From positions 1 to 6,734 of the forward strand of contig NJEJ01000053.1 of the NCBI GenBank assembly GCA_002255025.1: a DNA stretch of 6,734 nucleotides, in the 5' to 3' direction. Below, piece after piece: positions 4,957 to 6,734 of this stretch (positions are counted from its first letter, which is position 1; every line of letters starts with the position of its first letter). A program made the translations under genes and the position numbers. The notes beneath the pieces were generated by a model, which searched no databases, was not told the origin of the DNA, and saw only the letters and a program-made list of their open reading frames with translations. This DNA is from Candidatus Bathyarchaeota archaeon ex4484_135 (lineage in GTDB: Archaea > Thermoproteota > Bathyarchaeia > EX4484-135).

Positions 4957-5400
4957 GTGGCCATGGGGAAGAAGGCTAAGGCGAGGCTTGCCCTCAAGTC
5001 AGCATCTAGGAAGCTGGGCAGGGCCTACCGGACCCTGGCGGCCTACAAGCCCCCGGCAACGGCCGTTGCCATAGCCGTCGTGGCCGTCGTGGCCTTCTTG
5101 CTCGGCGGCGGCCTATACGACCTGATACACAGCCCCAGGGTCGTCATACCCAGGCCCGGGACCATATGGATAACGTACCCGTACACCATGCTTGACCAGG
5201 TGCTCATGGAGAGCATCATATCCATGATGCTGTGGGGCCTGGGCTTCGCAGGCCTCTTCCTCATATACGAGAGCACTAAGTATGCGGATGAGCCCTCAAG
5301 GGCCTACTACAGGTTCATCATAGGGGTCTTCCTGCTCCTCCTGGCCTACTTCGCAGGACGATACATGCTCTACGAGCTCAAGATGAAGCCGGGCGGCTGA
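4957..5400 (+). CDS. Three-TM membrane protein resembling Ost3/Ost6 membrane region
   Basis: The 147-aa protein has a strongly basic N-terminal 30 residues and three membrane segments (about 34-52, 84-104 and 119-139). The predicted topology is N-terminus inside, residues 53-83 outside and C-terminus outside. The segment GGLYDLIHSP (51-60), then RPGTIWIT (66-73) and QVLMES (81-86), lines up by eye with the region of eukaryotic Ost3/Ost6 (TUSC3/MAGT1) that spans the end of the second helix, the lumenal loop with PP...G...I, and the Q..AE motif opening the third helix. The predicted topology also matches. Those proteins are oxidoreductase subunits of oligosaccharyltransferase; here the thioredoxin domain and first helix are missing. 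A role beside AglB in archaeal N-glycosylation is inference. The start could be GTG 4957 (better TATA spacing) or ATG 4963 (GTG-GCC-ATG), a two-residue difference. Its stop is 2 bp from that of the convergent nitrilase gene. Confidence 0.85.
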   Translation: MAMGKKAKARLALKSASRKLGRAYRTLAAYKPPATAVAIAVVAVVAFLLGGGLYDLIHSPRVVIPRPGTIWITYPYTMLDQVLMESIISMMLWGLGFAGLFLIYESTKYADEPSRAYYRFIIGVFLLLLAYFAGRYMLYELKMKPGG

Positions 5401-5402
5401 GG

Positions 5403-6239
5403 TCAGTAGGAGCTCGCTTCCTCAGCTATCCACCTGGTCAGCTCGGGCCTCAGGTCCCTGAGCATGGGGAGGAAGACGCCAGCCCGTTCAGCGTCGTGCA
5501 GGTCGACCTCGCCCATGACCATGTCTTCTTCATCATACTTGGCCTTCACTATTATGGAGCCGGTCGGCCCTATGAGCCTCGAGCCGCCCCAGAAGCCGAG
5601 GCCGTCCTCACGGCCAACCAGGTTGACGTAGGCCAGGTGGACCGTGTTCTCCAGGGCACGGGCGGACAACAGCGTTTCGAAGTAGGAACGCCTCACGCCT
5701 GGTGAAGCCGATATGCAAACTATGAACTGGGCTCCCTTAAGCCTCAGCAGCCTGGCCACCTCAGGGAAGAACACATCGTAGCATATCATGAGGCCTATGC
5801 GGCAGAGGCCCGTGTCGAAGACCTCTACCTTATCGCCTGGCCTGAAGTAGCGTTTCTCCTCGAAGACGCTGTGGGTTGGCAAGAACATCTTCCTGTAGGA
5901 GCCCACGAAGCCCCCTGGCCCTACTAGGACGGACGTGTTGTATAACACGGAGCCAGATATCCGGCTCTTCTCCGGGAGGCCGAAGACTATGTAGAGGCCT
6001 GTTTCCCTGGCGACCTCAGCCATCTTCTCCGTGGCAGGGCCGGGGACCGGCTCGGCCAGCTCGTAGAAAAGGTCGCGGCAAACGTAGCCCGTGGCTGAGA
6101 GCTCCGGGAACACCACTAGGTCGGCACCTTCCCGCTTGGCCCTCTTGGCCATCTCCTCCATCTTGGCCAAGTTGGCCTCCTTATCGCCCACGGAGCACTC
6201 CATCTGGGCCAGGGCCACCTTGAATCTCTCGCGGGCCAT
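5403..6239 (-). CDS. Carbon-nitrogen hydrolase (nitrilase superfamily), possible NadE partner
   Basis: This 278-aa amidohydrolase has the complete Glu-Lys-Cys triad: Glu46 in VVFPELSATGY, Lys117 in YRKMFLP and Cys153 in GLMICYDVFFPE. A further Glu127/Glu128 (HSVFEEKRYF) sits where nitrilases keep a second glutamate. The fold continues with ARALENTVHLAYVN (193-206) and FWGGSRLIGPTGSII (216-230). Such enzymes cleave amide or carbamoyl bonds (omega-amidase, carbamoylase, glutaminase). It lies 7 bp downstream of nadE; because glutamine-dependent NAD synthetases carry a nitrilase-type glutaminase domain fused to NadE, this could be the detached glutaminase half that releases ammonia. That role is inference; general amidase action is the alternative. 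ATG 6239 is supported by a strong SD, GGAGGTGA, whose TGA is also the nadE stop codon. Confidence 0.93.
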   Translation of the reverse strand: MARERFKVALAQMECSVGDKEANLAKMEEMAKRAKREGADLVVFPELSATGYVCRDLFYELAEPVPGPATEKMAEVARETGLYIVFGLPEKSRISGSVLYNTSVLVGPGGFVGSYRKMFLPTHSVFEEKRYFRPGDKVEVFDTGLCRIGLMICYDVFFPEVARLLRLKGAQFIVCISASPGVRRSYFETLLSARALENTVHLAYVNLVGREDGLGFWGGSRLIGPTGSIIVKAKYDEEDMVMGEVDLHDAERAGVFLPMLRDLRPELTRWIAEEASSY

Positions 6240-6246
6240 ACGGGCC

Positions 6247-6254
6247 TCACCTCC
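6247..6254 (-). promoter_or_regulatory. Shine-Dalgarno GGAGGTGA overlapping the nadE stop
   Basis: On the minus strand GGAGGTGA sits 7 nt before the nitrilase ATG, and its last three bases are the nadE TGA. This favours translational coupling of the two proteins and confirms the nitrilase start. Confidence 0.7.
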
Positions 6255-6734
6255 ACCCGGGCGTGTAGGGCAGCCTGAAGTCCATGCCGGCCGTGCGGTA
6301 GGCCAGCTTTATGGTCAGCGGGAACCTCCTCTTGTGCTCGTTGGCCAGCCAGCGGTCCCTGACGGCTAACACGGCCTCCAGGGGCAGGCCCAAATCGGAC
6401 GCTATTCGCTCGGGCCTCATGAAGTGCTCGAGGCCATACAGTATCAGGTCCAACACGTCGTAACTCATGCCGAGCTCACCCTCGGCCGTCTGGCCGGGCA
6501 GCAGGCCGGGCGTGGGGGGCTTCTCAACGATCTCCCTCGGGATGCCCAGGTGCCTGGCCAGCTGCCGGACCTGCGTCTTGAAGAGGTCCACTATGGGCTC
6601 TATGTCGGCTGCACCATCTCCCCACTTCGTGTAATAGCCCAGCATGACCTCCGACTTGTCCGTGGCCCCGCACACGAGCATGCCGAGCTTGTTCGCATAG
6701 TAGTATAGGCAGGTCATGCGGACCCTGGGCTTTA
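6247..6734 (-). CDS. nadE: NAD synthetase, NadE (partial, C-terminal part)
   Basis: NadE adenylates nicotinic acid adenine dinucleotide with ATP and amidates it with ammonia to give NAD, the last step of NAD synthesis in the cytoplasm. The reading frame runs off the right edge. The codons before the first in-window ATG (6717) give KPRVR-MT, matching the conserved (N)x-K-x-R-x-RM-T segment of NadE, so that ATG is internal. Visible signatures are GATDKSEVMLGYYTKWGDGA (the GTGNKSE..GY.TK.GDGA box), DIEPIVDLFKTQVRQLA, LGIPREIVEKPPTPGLLPGQ, TAEGELG and YDVLDLILYG. The ATP-binding SGGxDS loop would be beyond the edge. The C-terminus ends in KRRFPLTIK and a short tail, without a fused glutaminase domain on this side. 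Gene order nadE then nitrilase with a 7-bp gap indicates an operon. Confidence 0.96.
   Translation of the reverse strand, partial: KPRVRMTCLYYYANKLGMLVCGATDKSEVMLGYYTKWGDGAADIEPIVDLFKTQVRQLARHLGIPREIVEKPPTPGLLPGQTAEGELGMSYDVLDLILYGLEHFMRPERIASDLGLPLEAVLAVRDRWLANEHKRRFPLTIKLAYRTAGMDFRLPYTPGWR

Noticed and set aside
6715..6717. ATG at 6717 as the real start of NadE
   Set aside because: Codons upstream to the edge encode the conserved KPRVR that precedes MT in NadE, and the ATP-binding loop must lie further upstream.

Overview
The window looks like a GC-rich thermophilic archaeon, most likely Thermoproteota (the crenarchaeal group). The evidence is the very GC-rich 3' end of an archaeal 23S rRNA at the left edge, a Pth2-type peptidyl-tRNA hydrolase, heavy use of AGG (Arg) and ATA (Ile) codons, tungsten-type aldehyde oxidoreductase genes, and TATA boxes about 25-30 nt upstream of several start codons, as expected for leaderless or short-leader archaeal transcripts. 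I cannot name the genus. No tRNA, 5S rRNA, CRISPR array or insertion sequence was recognised.

Layout. Positions 1 to about 262 are the end of 23S rRNA on the + strand, followed by a short trailer. Convergent to it are two minus-strand genes: an all-helical protein of unknown function (341-1018) and pth2 (1062-1430). Divergent from pth2 starts a redox block on the + strand. It holds a 2x[4Fe-4S] plus MvhD-like protein (1577-2176), a small subunit with four [4Fe-4S] clusters (2219-2704), a tungstopterin aldehyde ferredoxin oxidoreductase (AOR) catalytic subunit (2718-4583) and a MoaD-type sulfur carrier (4637-4921). Next comes a three-helix membrane protein (4957-5400) that resembles the membrane part of the Ost3/Ost6 oligosaccharyltransferase subunit. 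It runs tail to tail, 2 bp apart, into a minus-strand pair: a nitrilase-superfamily amidohydrolase (5403-6239) and the truncated NAD synthetase nadE (6247 to beyond the right edge).

How the genes fit together. The AOR would oxidise an aldehyde (or reduce an acid). The four-cluster subunit would wire the tungsten site to other carriers, and the ferredoxin-MvhD protein could hand electrons on to an Hdr-type partner encoded elsewhere. MoaD would supply dithiolene sulfur for the pterin cofactor. The nadE-nitrilase pair resembles a split glutamine-dependent NAD synthetase, with the nitrilase protein as possible ammonia donor.

The most interesting items are the AOR electron-transfer module that includes what looks like the isolated C-terminal half of an HdrA-MvhD fusion, the Ost3/Ost6-like membrane protein without its thioredoxin domain, two clean palindromes beside the promoters of the redox block, and a 65-nt leader with a nine-codon ORF and C/D-box-like motifs.
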